From assembly GCA_001769505.1 (NCBI GenBank), contig MEOF01000049.1, positions 1 through 64,000 on the forward strand: a stretch of DNA of 64,000 nt, given 5' to 3'. Of this stretch, positions 45,329 to 55,090 are shown piece by piece (position 1 is the stretch's first letter; every line of letters begins with the position of its first letter). Made by a program: the position numbers and the translations under genes. This DNA is from Bacteroidetes bacterium GWF2_33_38. Its GTDB lineage: Bacteria > Bacteroidota > Bacteroidia > Bacteroidales > GWF2-33-38. Below the pieces are notes generated by a model. That model made no database searches. It saw nothing but the letters and a program-made list of their open reading frames with translations, and was not told the DNA's origin.

Positions 45329-46879
45329 TTATTTTTTTTGTAGATATATGTTCTGCTCTATTTCAGAATTAGTATAGTATGTTTCGTAAATTTCAATTTC
45401 TTTTTTGTAGGTTATATAACTTTCGCCTTCGACTTCTAAACGATATTCGCCCGGAGGTAAGGTTATAATATACCTTCCACTGGATTTTGAATATGCATAC
45501 GTTCCAAAAATTTCATCATCAGCTTTATTAAACACAGTGATTGAAATCTCGGGGTTTACATCTTTGAGCTGAATAGGATTTATTGAATCTCCAACTGCAA
45601 TTACTCCTGTGTAAACAATATTCTGACTTTCTACATTATTAAATATCACTTTGTAAATATCTGAATCGCCAAATCCTCCATCGCGAGTTAACGAAACATA
45701 ACCATATCTTTTGTTTTGAGTAAATGATATAGTAAGATTATCGTAAGTATCGTTTATCGGATAGCCAATATTTTCGGGTTTGCTCCAAATTCCATCTGTA
45801 TTCTTTCGGCTTACAAAAATATCGTATCCGCCCATGCTATTGTATCCTGTTGAACAGAAATACATCACATTCCCATCGTTCGAAATATTAGGGTAATTTT
45901 CATCTTCAGCGGTGTTTATTTCATTGCCCAAATTCACTGGAATCCCCCACTCTCCGTTAGGCAGTTTAATCGACAAATATATATCCATGCCTCCAAAGCC
46001 CCCTTCTTTGTCGCTGGCAAAATATATGGTGTCGCCACTTACGGTTGGTGAAGCTCCGCATTCAATGTCTTTCGTGTTAATTGTTTTGCCCAAAGCAATA
46101 AGTTCATTAAACCGATTTTTAACTTTTGTAGTAGAGTATAAATTCAAATACGTATCGAAGCTTTCGGGTTGAATATACAAAGTGTTTCCATCTTTTGAAA
46201 TACCGACCAAAACCTGGCTTTCATCAGTATTAACCTTACTTCCAATTGATTTCATTTTCTGCCATTTTCCATTCGATGACTTGCTGAAATAAACACTATT
46301 GATTAACTCTTGAAAATCGGAAATATATTTTTTGTTAGAAGCATAATATATAACCGACTCATCTTCAATCACAAACGGATTGTAGTCAGCTCGCTTAGTG
46401 TTAATCATTTCGCCAAGATTTACCAGCGTAACGTCTAACGGTTTTTTAATTAATCGTTGTGCGTTTTCAGCATACCTAATTTGCTTATTTACCTTTGCTA
46501 AAATCGAATCAACTAAGCCCTGAGACTTGTAATTATTTAAAATTGAAAGGGCAGTGTCGAATTTATGGGCGTAATAGTATGCTTGAGCAATATCAAATTG
46601 AATAGATTTCTCAATTTTAGGATCTTTTGCCGCATACTCTAAATAAGGAATCGCCGCTTTTTTATCTAGGTTCGTTTTTAAATAACATAAACCTATTCGA
46701 TAATGAAAAAACGTGTTTTCCTTTTCTGATTTTAACAATTTCAAATATTGAGTCAAGGCAACTTCACAATTGTTGATATCGAAATTCGAGTTAGCTTCTC
46801 CCTTTGTTGGTTGAGCCGTTGAATTTTCAATAAATAGGATTAGAAAAACAATTGAAATTACAATCTTAATTTTGTGCAT
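45329..46879 (-). CDS. TPR-PD40 surface/periplasmic protein without an OmpA domain
   Basis: A 516-residue protein with a signal peptide (to about residue 22). Residues 28-130 are TPR-like helices, residues 150-410 a PD40 propeller (VIYYASNKKY, TIYFASDKEGGFGGMDIYLS, VMYFCSTGYNSMGGYDIFVSR), and the last 95 a carboxypeptidase-regulatory-like sandwich (ITLPPGEYRLEVEG). This is the PorE-like domain order, but the OmpA peptidoglycan-binding domain that normally follows is missing. Envelope role inferred. Confidence 0.82.
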   Translation of the reverse strand: MHKIKIVISIVFLILFIENSTAQPTKGEANSNFDINNCEVALTQYLKLLKSEKENTFFHYRIGLCYLKTNLDKKAAIPYLEYAAKDPKIEKSIQFDIAQAYYYAHKFDTALSILNNYKSQGLVDSILAKVNKQIRYAENAQRLIKKPLDVTLVNLGEMINTKRADYNPFVIEDESVIYYASNKKYISDFQELINSVYFSKSSNGKWQKMKSIGSKVNTDESQVLVGISKDGNTLYIQPESFDTYLNLYSTTKVKNRFNELIALGKTINTKDIECGASPTVSGDTIYFASDKEGGFGGMDIYLSIKLPNGEWGIPVNLGNEINTAEDENYPNISNDGNVMYFCSTGYNSMGGYDIFVSRKNTDGIWSKPENIGYPINDTYDNLTISFTQNKRYGYVSLTRDGGFGDSDIYKVIFNNVESQNIVYTGVIAVGDSINPIQLKDVNPEISITVFNKADDEIFGTYAYSKSSGRYIITLPPGEYRLEVEGESYITYKKEIEIYETYYTNSEIEQNIYLQKK

Positions 46880-46910
46880 TGATTAAAATTTTACAATTCG
46901 AATAATGTTG

Positions 46911-46939
46911 AAAGAAAAAAAGGAGACTTTCGTCTCCTT
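46911..46939 (-). terminator. dnaN terminator
   Basis: Stem AAGGAGAC/GTCTCCTT at 46920-46939 with a 4-base loop, followed by a T run on the minus strand, 8 bp after the dnaN stop. Confidence 0.88.
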
Positions 46940-46947
46940 AATATTGA

Positions 46948-48078
46948 CTAAACGTTAATCATCATCGGCATCAGGAGCATAAGTACATCCTCGCTCTTAT
47001 TGTCATGGTCTAGTGGCAATAAGATTCCAGCTCTTGATGGGTCAGATAATTCAACAACAACTTCATTAGATGCTAAATTTGCTAAAATCTCAAGTAAAAA
47101 TACCGATTTGAAACCTATTTCCATGTCATCGCCTTCGTATTGACAACTAATTCTTTCGGTTCCCGATATTGAAAAATCAATGTCTTGAGCCGATATTGTA
47201 ATTTGATTTCCAGTGATTTTTAATTTAATTAAGTTGCTAGCTTGATTCGAAAAAACCGAAACCCGTTTAATCGAATTGTATAATTCAGCTCTATCGATAA
47301 TTACTTTGTTTGGGTTTTTGGTCGGAATTACCGAATTATAATTTGGATATCGACCTTCAACAAGTCTGCACGCTAATTTGTATCCTGGCATCGTAAAAAA
47401 CGCATTTTTTTCGTCAAACTCTACCGTTACATCTTCGTGTATCTTACCAAGAATATTTTTTAATAAGCCTGCTGGTTTCTTTGGAAGAATAAATGCAGAT
47501 TCAACTTCTGATTTTGCATCTAAACGTCGGTATCGAACTAATTTATGAGCATCGGAAGCCACAAACGACAAATATTCGCTTGATAATTCCATATAAATTC
47601 CGTTCATAACAGGTCTAAGTTCATCGTCGGCTGTCGCAAAAATAGCTTTGTTAATACCTTGATTTAAAACGTCAGAACTTACTGCGATTTTTGAAGTAGA
47701 TTCAGGATTTAAGTTAGGCAGATTCGGAAATTCATCTCCATTTTGTCCTTTGATTGAAAACTTACCATTTTCAGAAAGAATATCAACATTCAACGTTTCA
47801 GAATCAATATTGAATGTCAATGGTTGCTCAGGAAACTCTTTTAAAATATCGTTTAATCGTTTAGCTTCTACGGCTATGTTTCCAGTGCCTTCGGCATTGT
47901 CAAGACTTATAGTTGTTATAAGCGTTGTTTCAAGGTCAGAAGCTGTTACAGTAAGTTCTTTCTTTTTTAATTGAAATAAATAATTGTCTAAAATTGGCAA
48001 GGTGTTTTTTGAACTAATTACTCTGCTAACTGCTTGTAAATGACTCAATAATTCGGTACTCGATACAACAAAATTCAT
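46948..48078 (-). CDS. dnaN: DNA polymerase III beta subunit (sliding clamp)
   Basis: A 376-residue clamp, the normal length, with three similar domains. Signatures: N-terminal LLSHLQAVSRVISSKNTLPIL, middle GINKAIFATADDELRPVMNG, and the end DPSRAGILLPLD. A TACCTTTG -7-like box lies on this strand at 48152-48159. dnaA is not adjacent and no DnaA-box cluster was seen, so this is not evidence for oriC. Confidence 0.97.
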   Translation of the reverse strand: MNFVVSSTELLSHLQAVSRVISSKNTLPILDNYLFQLKKKELTVTASDLETTLITTISLDNAEGTGNIAVEAKRLNDILKEFPEQPLTFNIDSETLNVDILSENGKFSIKGQNGDEFPNLPNLNPESTSKIAVSSDVLNQGINKAIFATADDELRPVMNGIYMELSSEYLSFVASDAHKLVRYRRLDAKSEVESAFILPKKPAGLLKNILGKIHEDVTVEFDEKNAFFTMPGYKLACRLVEGRYPNYNSVIPTKNPNKVIIDRAELYNSIKRVSVFSNQASNLIKLKITGNQITISAQDIDFSISGTERISCQYEGDDMEIGFKSVFLLEILANLASNEVVVELSDPSRAGILLPLDHDNKSEDVLMLLMPMMINV

Positions 48079-48660
48079 GTGTTTATATATTTAAATTTAA
48101 CCTTATTAATTAAAAAAATAATGATGTGGTTTTGAAACCCAACATAGCTAACAAAGGTATAAAAATTTTGTTAATTTGAAAAACTAGTTTGATTTTGCTG
48201 GCAACACGCATTATTACTATTCTTTAAATTAATGCGTTTGTTATTTATCTAAATTACAGCGAATAACCAATCTACAGATTCCTCTAAAGGTAATTGAAAA
48301 TATCACCCAGCCTTGTCATTTTGAATTAAACTAAGATGCTATATGCTTGAATATCTATTAAATAAAACTTACTGCAACTTATAATTCGTATTATTCTTTC
48401 TGATTTTACGAAAAAACATATATTCTTGCAGAATGTTTTGTTTTAGCTGAAAATAACATGAATAAACGAGAGCTTTCTAATTAGCAAAAAAATAGGTAAT
48501 GTGGTCAAAAAATATCATAATCAATTGTCATTTAAAAAAAGCCGTTCGTGGAGTTGAACAGCTTTTTTCGACCAAAGAATATATTTAGGAAAGAACAAAC
48601 CAATAAGTTTTTAAAACTCGTAAGTTCATTGCAAATATATTTCGTAAATTTCGAATATAA
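48079..48660. other. Non-coding region between dnaN and the RprX-like gene
   Basis: About 580 bp without a supported gene. It holds the small inverted repeat ACGCATTA/TAATGCGT (48206-48237) and the hairpin at 48534-48568. A small RNA ending at that hairpin is possible. Confidence 0.4.
48534..48568. terminator. Terminator-like hairpin
   Basis: Stem AAAAAAGC-c-GTTC / GAAC-a-GCTTTTTT with one mismatch and a T run. No annotated gene ends just upstream on either strand. Confidence 0.6.
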
Positions 48661-48705
48661 TGTTAACCAGAGTTAACAAGTGTTAAGAGTTGTTAAATTG
48701 TTAAT
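48661..48705. promoter_or_regulatory. Phased GTTAA array upstream of the RprX-like gene
   Basis: GTTAA begins at 48662, 48672, 48682, 48692 and 48700, so three steps of exactly 10 bp and one of 8. A TATTTTTG -7 box follows at 48724-48731. Direct repeats at one helical turn are the usual target form for OmpR-family response regulators, such as the one encoded by the second gene here. Confidence 0.55.
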
Positions 48706-48749
48706 TCGTAATATTTTATATTGTATTTTTGATGTCAATAACTTAACCC

Positions 48750-50291
48750 ATGACAGAACGGTTTATCAAAATATTGATTGTATCGTCAATCTTGATTATT
48801 TCCAGTTTAATCGCTGTTCAAATTTATTGGATAAGCAATGCTATTGAATTGAAAAAATCGCAATTCGAGCAAAATGTATTTAAAGCAATGCTAAATTTTA
48901 CGGCTAAATACGAACGATTGGAAAATGCATATATGTTTCAAAACCGAGGCGTTTACAATCATTTAAACCAACCTTCACCGCACTCAAAAAATGCAAAACC
49001 TAAATTCAAAACATATTCCCTCGAATCAGATACTGACTATAATCGAAAGCGTCATTTATCTGCAAATACCGACAAGGATCAAATACAAGAACCATCGAAA
49101 GAGTTAGCTAAACGGTACGGAATAAAAGACTCTACAATTGCCTCTAGTTCTTGGGCTCACATAAATATTAACGATTCGAGTATCAGTGTTGGCGGAGATT
49201 CCCTACCAAACATTATTCTCACAGATGCTGACAGTGCTGAGGAGAATCAAACAAAGAAGAAAATGAATAATCCACTTATTGATTCGTTATTGAAAGTTGA
49301 ACTTAAAAATGTAGGCATTTCAACTCGATTCGAATACGGTGTTTTTGATAAGTACAATTTCCCTATTTGGGGTAAATTTAATGATATTAGTCGGTTGATT
49401 CACTCTAGCTATGCCGCAAATCTTTACCCCGCATCAATTTTTGGCAGCGACAAAATAATAAAAGTATTTTTCCCAAATCAAAAGTCTTATATACTGAAAG
49501 AAACTGGATTAATTCTTTTAGCTTCAATCGGGCTAGTGTTTTTAATTATTTTTATTTTTTACAAATCCATTTCAACCATCATAAAACAAAAACAATTATC
49601 GGTCATAAAAAATGATTTTATAAACAATATGACCCACGAGCTAAAAACGCCGATTTCGACTATATCAATAGCTTGCGAAGCATTAAACGACCCCGATGTA
49701 TCAAGCAGCGATGATACTCGAAAAAGCTTTACCAATATCATTGTAGAAGAAAATAAGCGTTTGGGCGAGATGGTTGAAAAAGTACTCAAAAATGCAGTGT
49801 ACGAAAAATCAGATTTTAAACTTAAACTTGAGCTAGATGATATTCACACAATTGTTTCAAAAGCAATTAATAATATTGAAATGCAGGTAAAACGGAATGA
49901 AGGACTGATAAGCAAAAATTTGAATGCAACAAGCACAATGTTTTTTGTCGATAAACTTCACATATTTAATGTCTTTTTGAATATTCTTGATAATGCAAAT
50001 AAATATTCGCCCGAAAAACCCGAAATAAATGTTTCAACGCTTAACGACGAAAAAGGAATTTACATTAGCTTTAAAGATAAGGGCATAGGAATAAGCAAAG
50101 AAAGTCAACGAAAAATATTTGAAAAATTTTATCGTGTTCCAACTGGAAATATTCACGATGTTAAAGGTTTTGGATTAGGCTTGAATTATGCCTTTAACAT
50201 TGTAAAAAAACATGGTGGCGAAATTACCGTATTATCGGAAAAAAACAAAGGAAGCGAATTCATTATCTTTATCCCAAATAATAATATATAA
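48750..50291 (+). CDS. rprX: Sensor histidine kinase, RprX-like
   Basis: A 513-residue membrane kinase. Two membrane segments (about residues 8-28 and 250-272) enclose a 220-residue periplasmic sensor rich in Asp, Ser and Asn. The H box is NDFINNMTHELKTP (predicted phospho-His H296). The N box is FLNILDNANKYSP, and G boxes are DKGIGIS and GFGLGLNY. The size, layout and cognate RprY-like regulator 11 bp downstream match the RprX/RprY pair of Bacteroides. The signal sensed is unknown. Confidence 0.8.
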   Translation: MTERFIKILIVSSILIISSLIAVQIYWISNAIELKKSQFEQNVFKAMLNFTAKYERLENAYMFQNRGVYNHLNQPSPHSKNAKPKFKTYSLESDTDYNRKRHLSANTDKDQIQEPSKELAKRYGIKDSTIASSSWAHININDSSISVGGDSLPNIILTDADSAEENQTKKKMNNPLIDSLLKVELKNVGISTRFEYGVFDKYNFPIWGKFNDISRLIHSSYAANLYPASIFGSDKIIKVFFPNQKSYILKETGLILLASIGLVFLIIFIFYKSISTIIKQKQLSVIKNDFINNMTHELKTPISTISIACEALNDPDVSSSDDTRKSFTNIIVEENKRLGEMVEKVLKNAVYEKSDFKLKLELDDIHTIVSKAINNIEMQVKRNEGLISKNLNATSTMFFVDKLHIFNVFLNILDNANKYSPEKPEINVSTLNDEKGIYISFKDKGIGISKESQRKIFEKFYRVPTGNIHDVKGFGLGLNYAFNIVKKHGGEITVLSEKNKGSEFIIFIPNNNI

Positions 50292-50302
50292 AACCAAAAT
50301 AT

Positions 50303-50995
50303 ATGTCAAAAATAAAAATATTAGTAGCTGAAGATGACCCGAATATGGGTTTAGTTTTAAAAGAATTTTTGAAAGCAAAAGGTTTCGAAATTACACTCGC
50401 TGTAAACGGAAAAGAAGCTTACGAAAAATTTTGTTCCGACACGTTTGATTTTTGTATTTTAGATGTAATGATGCCTATAAAAGATGGCTTTACGGTAGCC
50501 CAAGAAATTAGAAAAGCAGATAAAAATGTTCCCATCATTTTTCTGACAGCAAAATCGATGAAAGAAGACACCATTAAGGGGCTTAAAGTTGGTGCTGACG
50601 ATTATATGACAAAACCATTCAATATGGAAGAATTGATTTTAAGAATCAATGCCATTTTGAGACGAACCAGCGAAGTCTCCGAAATTAAAGACAAAAACAA
50701 CATTCAAGTCGGAAAATATTTATTCAATTATAATCAACAGTTCATTACTAAAGATGACGAAACTCAAAAACTCACTTCGAAAGAAACCGAACTATTATAC
50801 ATTTTGGCGATTAATGCTTTTCAAACCGTTGAACGCTCGGCTATTTTAAAAAAAATATGGGGAGACGATAACTATTTTAATGGCAGAAGCATGGACGTGT
50901 ATATTGCAAAATTGCGAAAGTATTTCAGAGAAGACGAAACAGTTGAGATTATGAATATTCATGGTTCAGGATATAAATTAATTTACAATCAATAA
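50303..50995 (+). CDS. rprY: OmpR-family response regulator, RprY-like
   Basis: A 230-residue regulator. Receiver with acidic pair DD (residues 11-12), phospho-acceptor D54 in CILDVMMP, and K in MTKPFNMEEL. A winged helix DNA-binding domain fills residues 130-228, with KLTSKETELLYILAI, IWGDDNYFNGRSMDVYIAKLRK and NIHGSGYKLI. The close match to RprY in these blocks supports the name. It may bind the phased GTTAA array upstream of its own operon; that is inference. Confidence 0.88.
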   Translation: MSKIKILVAEDDPNMGLVLKEFLKAKGFEITLAVNGKEAYEKFCSDTFDFCILDVMMPIKDGFTVAQEIRKADKNVPIIFLTAKSMKEDTIKGLKVGADDYMTKPFNMEELILRINAILRRTSEVSEIKDKNNIQVGKYLFNYNQQFITKDDETQKLTSKETELLYILAINAFQTVERSAILKKIWGDDNYFNGRSMDVYIAKLRKYFREDETVEIMNIHGSGYKLIYNQ

Positions 50996-51044
50996 AACAT
51001 TTATTTTTTTTTGTATTTTCACGGTTAAATAAAAACAGTGAATT

Positions 51045-51839
51045 ATGAAAAACTATTTTTTAATTATTTTCGTAGCGATTTCGATTTCAGCCTGCAATAA
51101 AACAGAGCCTGTACAAGAAACTAAATCCGAATACGAACATTTGCTTATGTCAACAGTTTGGTTTCAACAATCGGCTGAGATGAAAGCATTATATCACCAA
51201 TGTTATAATTGGGCAACAGTTATGCTCGACAAATATTTAGAGAATATCGACACCACTAAAAAAGCCTGCGTGATTGTTGATATCGACGAAACTGTGCTTG
51301 ACAATAGTCCTTTCGAAGCAAAATGTATAGAAACAGGAAAAGGATATAGTTCGGAAACATGGAAAGAGTGGACAGACCAAGCTAAAGCAAAAGCCTTACC
51401 CGGAGCATTAGAATTTCTAAACTATGCCAAAGAAAAAGGTGTTGAAACCATTTATATTTCTAATCGAAAATTAAACGAATTGGAAAAAACTAGAAAAAAT
51501 TTATCCGACTTAGGTTTCCCGTTTATTGATGATGCTCATATGTTATTTAAAGACAGTGTTAACAGCAAGAAAGATCGCAGGATAGCTATTGGAAAAGAAT
51601 ATCAGATTTTATTATTAATTGGCGACCAATTAACCGACTTTACTGAAATATTCGAAAAACGAGATTCAACACTTGGATTCGATTTAGTCGAACAATACAA
51701 AAATGAATTTGGCGACCGTTTTATTTTACTTCCAAACCCAATGTATGGCGAATGGGAAGGAGCTATTTACGGAAACGACTTTAAAATTTCTGATGCGTTA
51801 AAAGCCGAAAAAAGAAGAAAAATACTTAAGAGTTTTTAG
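51045..51839 (+). CDS. 5'-nucleotidase, lipoprotein e(P4) family
   Basis: A 264-residue acid phosphatase with a lipoprotein signal (Cys at residue 17, ISISAC). The HAD motif I is VDIDETVLDNS near residue 80; GDQLTDF and later acidic residues form motif IV. In Haemophilus e(P4) dephosphorylates nucleotides for NAD and nucleoside uptake. It likely acts at the outer membrane or in the periplasm. Separate transcription unit, about 50 bp after rprY. Confidence 0.88.
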   Translation: MKNYFLIIFVAISISACNKTEPVQETKSEYEHLLMSTVWFQQSAEMKALYHQCYNWATVMLDKYLENIDTTKKACVIVDIDETVLDNSPFEAKCIETGKGYSSETWKEWTDQAKAKALPGALEFLNYAKEKGVETIYISNRKLNELEKTRKNLSDLGFPFIDDAHMLFKDSVNSKKDRRIAIGKEYQILLLIGDQLTDFTEIFEKRDSTLGFDLVEQYKNEFGDRFILLPNPMYGEWEGAIYGNDFKISDALKAEKRRKILKSF

Positions 51840-51927
51840 TTCATAAAGTTTGTAAAGTTCATAAAGTGAAAAGTATTTTTAAACCGATAAACCCATCAAC
51901 TTATAAACATATCAACCAATTAATCAA

Positions 51928-53466
51928 ATGATTACACAAGAAGATTTTTTCAAAAAACTGATAGCACACTCAAAAGAGTACGGATTTATATTTCAATCGA
52001 GCGAAATTTATGATGGTTTAAGTGCCGTTTACGATTATGGTCAAAATGGAGTTGAACTAAAAAATAACATCAAAGAATATTGGTGGAAATCGATGACACA
52101 AATGAACGAAAACATTGTGGGAATTGATAGTGCAATTTTTATGCATCCAACAATTTGGAAAGCTTCGGGTCACGTTGATGCTTTTAACGACCCTTTGATC
52201 GACAATAAAGATAGCAAAAAACGTTATCGTGCTGATGTTTTGATTGAAGACTATCTTGCTAAAATTGAAGATAAAATAAACAAAGAAGTTGAAAAAGCTG
52301 AAAAACGCTTTGGCGAAACTTTCGATAAAGCACAATTTGTTTCAACAAACCAACGAGTATTAGAAAATCAAGAAAAAATAGATGCCGTTAAAAAACGTTT
52401 CGTTGACGATTTAGAAACGAACAATTTAGACGATTTAAAACAATTAATTATTGATTGTGAAATAGTATGCCCCGTTTCAGGCACCAGAAATTGGACAGAT
52501 GTTCGTCAATTTAATTTGATGTTTTCGACCCAAATGGGTTCAGTTTCTGAAGATGCAAACACAATTTACCTTCGTCCAGAAACAGCACAAGGAATTTTTG
52601 TAAACTATTTGAACGTTCAAAAAACAGGACGGATGAAAATTCCTTTCGGAATTGCACAAATTGGAAAAGCATTTAGAAATGAAATAGTTGCACGTCAATT
52701 TATTTTCCGTATGCGAGAATTTGAACAAATGGAAATGCAATTTTTTGTTCGTCCAGGCGAAGAATTAAAATGGTTCGAACATTGGAAACAAGCACGTTTG
52801 AAATGGCACAAAGCTTTAGGAATTGATGCAAAACATTATCGTTTCCACGATCACGATAAATTGGCACATTATGCAAATGCAGCTTGCGATATTGAGTTTC
52901 AATTTCCTTTCGGATTTAAAGAATTAGAAGGTATTCACTCACGAACAGATTTCGATTTGAAACGCCATCAAGAATTTGCAGGCAAAAAAATTCAATATTT
53001 TGACCCAGAATTGAACGAAAATTATGTTCCTTACGTGGTTGAAACTTCGGTTGGTTTAGACAGAACTTTTTTAGCAATTATCAGCAATGCATTCACAGAA
53101 GAAAAACTTGAAGATGGTTCAGAACGAGTTGTGATGAAACTTCCAGCAGTTTTAGCTCCATACAAAGTTGCCGTACTTCCATTAATGAACAAAGACGGAA
53201 TGCCTGAAATGGCTAGAAAAATTTTCGATAATCTAAAATATGACTTCAAATGTCAAATTGAAGAAAAAGATGCGATTGGAAAACGCTATCGCCGTCAAGA
53301 TGCAATTGGAACACCATTTTGCATAACAATTGACCACCAAACATTGGAAGATAATACGGTTACCATTCGTTACAGAGACACAATGCAACAAGAAAGAATT
53401 TCGGTAAATGATGTGAATAAAATTATTCAAGATAAAGTTAGTTTGAAGAATTTGTTTAAAAATTAA
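51928..53466 (+). CDS. glyS: Glycine--tRNA ligase, homodimeric class II type
   Basis: A 512-residue enzyme of the alpha-2 (eukaryote-like) type that charges tRNA-Gly. Class II motifs: motif 2 FRNEIVARQFIFRMREFEQ; AYIRPET-like LRPETAQGIFVNYLN; motif 3 ETSVGLDRTFLAI. The C-terminal anticodon-binding domain begins near residue 410 (YKVAVLPL). Upstream 88 bp consist of simple A/T-rich repeated words. Confidence 0.95.
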   Translation: MITQEDFFKKLIAHSKEYGFIFQSSEIYDGLSAVYDYGQNGVELKNNIKEYWWKSMTQMNENIVGIDSAIFMHPTIWKASGHVDAFNDPLIDNKDSKKRYRADVLIEDYLAKIEDKINKEVEKAEKRFGETFDKAQFVSTNQRVLENQEKIDAVKKRFVDDLETNNLDDLKQLIIDCEIVCPVSGTRNWTDVRQFNLMFSTQMGSVSEDANTIYLRPETAQGIFVNYLNVQKTGRMKIPFGIAQIGKAFRNEIVARQFIFRMREFEQMEMQFFVRPGEELKWFEHWKQARLKWHKALGIDAKHYRFHDHDKLAHYANAACDIEFQFPFGFKELEGIHSRTDFDLKRHQEFAGKKIQYFDPELNENYVPYVVETSVGLDRTFLAIISNAFTEEKLEDGSERVVMKLPAVLAPYKVAVLPLMNKDGMPEMARKIFDNLKYDFKCQIEEKDAIGKRYRRQDAIGTPFCITIDHQTLEDNTVTIRYRDTMQQERISVNDVNKIIQDKVSLKNLFKN

Positions 53467-53480
53467 AATCCCTTTCTGGC

Positions 53481-53586
53481 TGTCATTTCGAGGGAAGTGT
53501 AACGACGAGAAATCTATTTCTTTGAATGATTGAGATTTCTCACAGGATACTTCGACTTCGCTCAGTAACCGAGTTCGAAATGACAA
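53481..53586. repeat. Palindromic dispersed repeat (MITE/REP-like)
   Basis: Outer arms TGTCATTTCGA and TCGAAATGACA are perfect complements. Inner arms GAGAAATCT and AGATTTCTC are too, and TTCGACTTCGCTCAG lies between. This form of repeat is widespread in Bacteroidota genomes. It sits between glyS and the glycan locus. Confidence 0.75.
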
Positions 53587-53611
53587 CTTGATAGAATTGT
53601 ATTAAAAATAT

Positions 53612-54496
53612 ATGGGAAAGTACAAAATTCAGATTTTTATTGAAAATTTGGTTTTATCGTTTTTAACGATGATCAAAATTTTGTTGACTTCACATTTTTT
53701 TCTTCGTAAACCCAAAAATGTAGTAGAAAATAAAGATTGTTTGATTTTAGGAAACAGTCCTTCGTTGGAAGAAACCATTAAAAACAATCCGAAATTTCTC
53801 GAAAACAAAGATTTATTTGCTGTAAATTTCTTTTGGAAATCGGAACTTTTTCCGAAAATTAAACCACGAAATTATGTAATTGTTTCTACAAATTATTGGG
53901 CACAACATCAAATTATTACGAATAAAGAAGGTCGATTAGCAACTTTTAAGGAAATTGCAAAAATAGTTGATTGGAAAATGTTTTTGTTTGTTCCAGCAAT
54001 GGCAAAAAATCACAAAACATGGAAAATTGAACTTGAAGCAAATAAAAATATTACAATTGTTTATTTCAATGTAACTCCTGTTGAGGGATTTACTTCGTTA
54101 AATCATTTTTTCTTCAAAACAGGTTTGGGAATGCCACGACCACACAATGTTTTAATTCCATCATTAAAATTTGCAATTGATTTGGGTTATGAAAATGCTT
54201 ATTTAATTGGTGCCGAACATTCGTGGCTGAAAGATTTGTTTGTTGGCGACGACAATAAAGTTTATTTAAGTCAAAAACATTTTTATGATGCAAAAACAGC
54301 AAAAGCAGAAGTAATGTACAAAGGCTCAACTGACGATGAACGAAATTTATCAGAAGTTTTAATGAAATTTGTATATTCTTTCAACAGCTATTATGTTTTG
54401 AATAATTATGCAAAATCTCGAAATGTAAAAATTTTCAATGCAACCGAAAATTCATATATTGATGCTTTTGAAAGAGTAAAACTTTCAACTTTATAA
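53612..54496 (+). CDS. DUF115/MptE-like protein, possible nonulosonate transferase
   Basis: A 294-residue protein. The Rossmann-like core starts with [15 protein letters not shown] and later has FAVNFFW and [10 protein letters not shown]. This GxSPSL...EHSW layout is shared by the 6-hydroxymethylpterin-kinase-like/DUF115 group, which includes Maf proteins that attach nonulosonic acids in flagellate bacteria. An N-terminal hydrophobic helix may anchor it. First gene of the glycan locus. Function inferred from neighbours; GT42-type sialyltransferases have a similar start and are an alternative. Confidence 0.65.
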   Translation: MGKYKIQIFIENLVLSFLTMIKILLTSHFFLRKPKNVVENKDCLILGNSPSLEETIKNNPKFLENKDLFAVNFFWKSELFPKIKPRNYVIVSTNYWAQHQIITNKEGRLATFKEIAKIVDWKMFLFVPAMAKNHKTWKIELEANKNITIVYFNVTPVEGFTSLNHFFFKTGLGMPRPHNVLIPSLKFAIDLGYENAYLIGAEHSWLKDLFVGDDNKVYLSQKHFYDAKTAKAEVMYKGSTDDERNLSEVLMKFVYSFNSYYVLNNYAKSRNVKIFNATENSYIDAFERVKLSTL

Positions 54497-54518
54497 ACTT
54501 TATAACTTTCAACTTAAT

Positions 54519-55070
54519 ATGTCACAAAGTCAATTTCGAAAACATTTAAAATTTACGTTTAGAAATTCTATTCGTTTATTTTTCGCAAAAAGAAGATTAG
54601 AACATTGTGGTGATTGGGTTTTTATTGATAAAAACGTTGAATTTCAACGATTTCCTAAAAATATTTCAATTGATGATAATGTTGCCATAAAAGAAGGAAC
54701 TCGTATTTGTAGTTGTAACGAAAATGCAAAAATCAGCATTGGAAAAAACACAACAATTGGTTTTCATAATTTTATTTTTGCATCAAACAAAATTGAAATT
54801 GGCGACGATTGTTTAATTGCTCCATTTGTATATATTGTTGACAGTAATCATCAAGCAAAAAAAGGAATAAACATTAATCAACAACCAAACGAAACAGCAC
54901 CAATAAAAATTGGTAACGATGTTTGGATAGCCTCAAATGTTACCATTTTAAAAGGAGTTACAATTGGCGATGGAGCTATTGTTGCAGCAAATTCAGTTGT
55001 AAATAAAGATGTTGAACCTTATACAATCGTTGGCGGTTCACCTGTAAAATTTATTTCAAACCGTGAATAA
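54519..55070 (+). CDS. Hexapeptide-repeat acyltransferase
   Basis: A 183-residue left-handed beta-helix protein of the LbetaH O-acetyltransferase family. A stack of hexapeptides runs from about residue 45 to 170 ([54 protein letters not shown]). The catalytic-type His is in SNHQAK and the end is VGGSPVKFI. It probably acetylates a surface sugar. It begins 22 bp after the MptE-like gene. Confidence 0.85.
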   Translation: MSQSQFRKHLKFTFRNSIRLFFAKRRLEHCGDWVFIDKNVEFQRFPKNISIDDNVAIKEGTRICSCNENAKISIGKNTTIGFHNFIFASNKIEIGDDCLIAPFVYIVDSNHQAKKGININQQPNETAPIKIGNDVWIASNVTILKGVTIGDGAIVAANSVVNKDVEPYTIVGGSPVKFISNRE

Positions 55071-55090
55071 TTATTAATTGTTAATTATAA

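Noticed and set aside
20354-48205. GTGTTGCCAGCAAA at about 20354 and on the opposite strand at about 48192
   Set aside because: A 14-base match is expected by chance in a window of this size; no longer similarity was seen.
12370-48511. A 17-base word (GGTAATGTGGTCAAAAA) at 12370-12386 and 48495-48511
   Set aside because: One shared 17-mer in 64 kb of A/T-rich DNA is near what chance allows, and the flanks do not match.
46948-48749. Possible replication origin near dnaN
   Set aside because: No dnaA neighbour and no cluster of DnaA-box-like 9-mers was seen in the gap upstream of dnaN.
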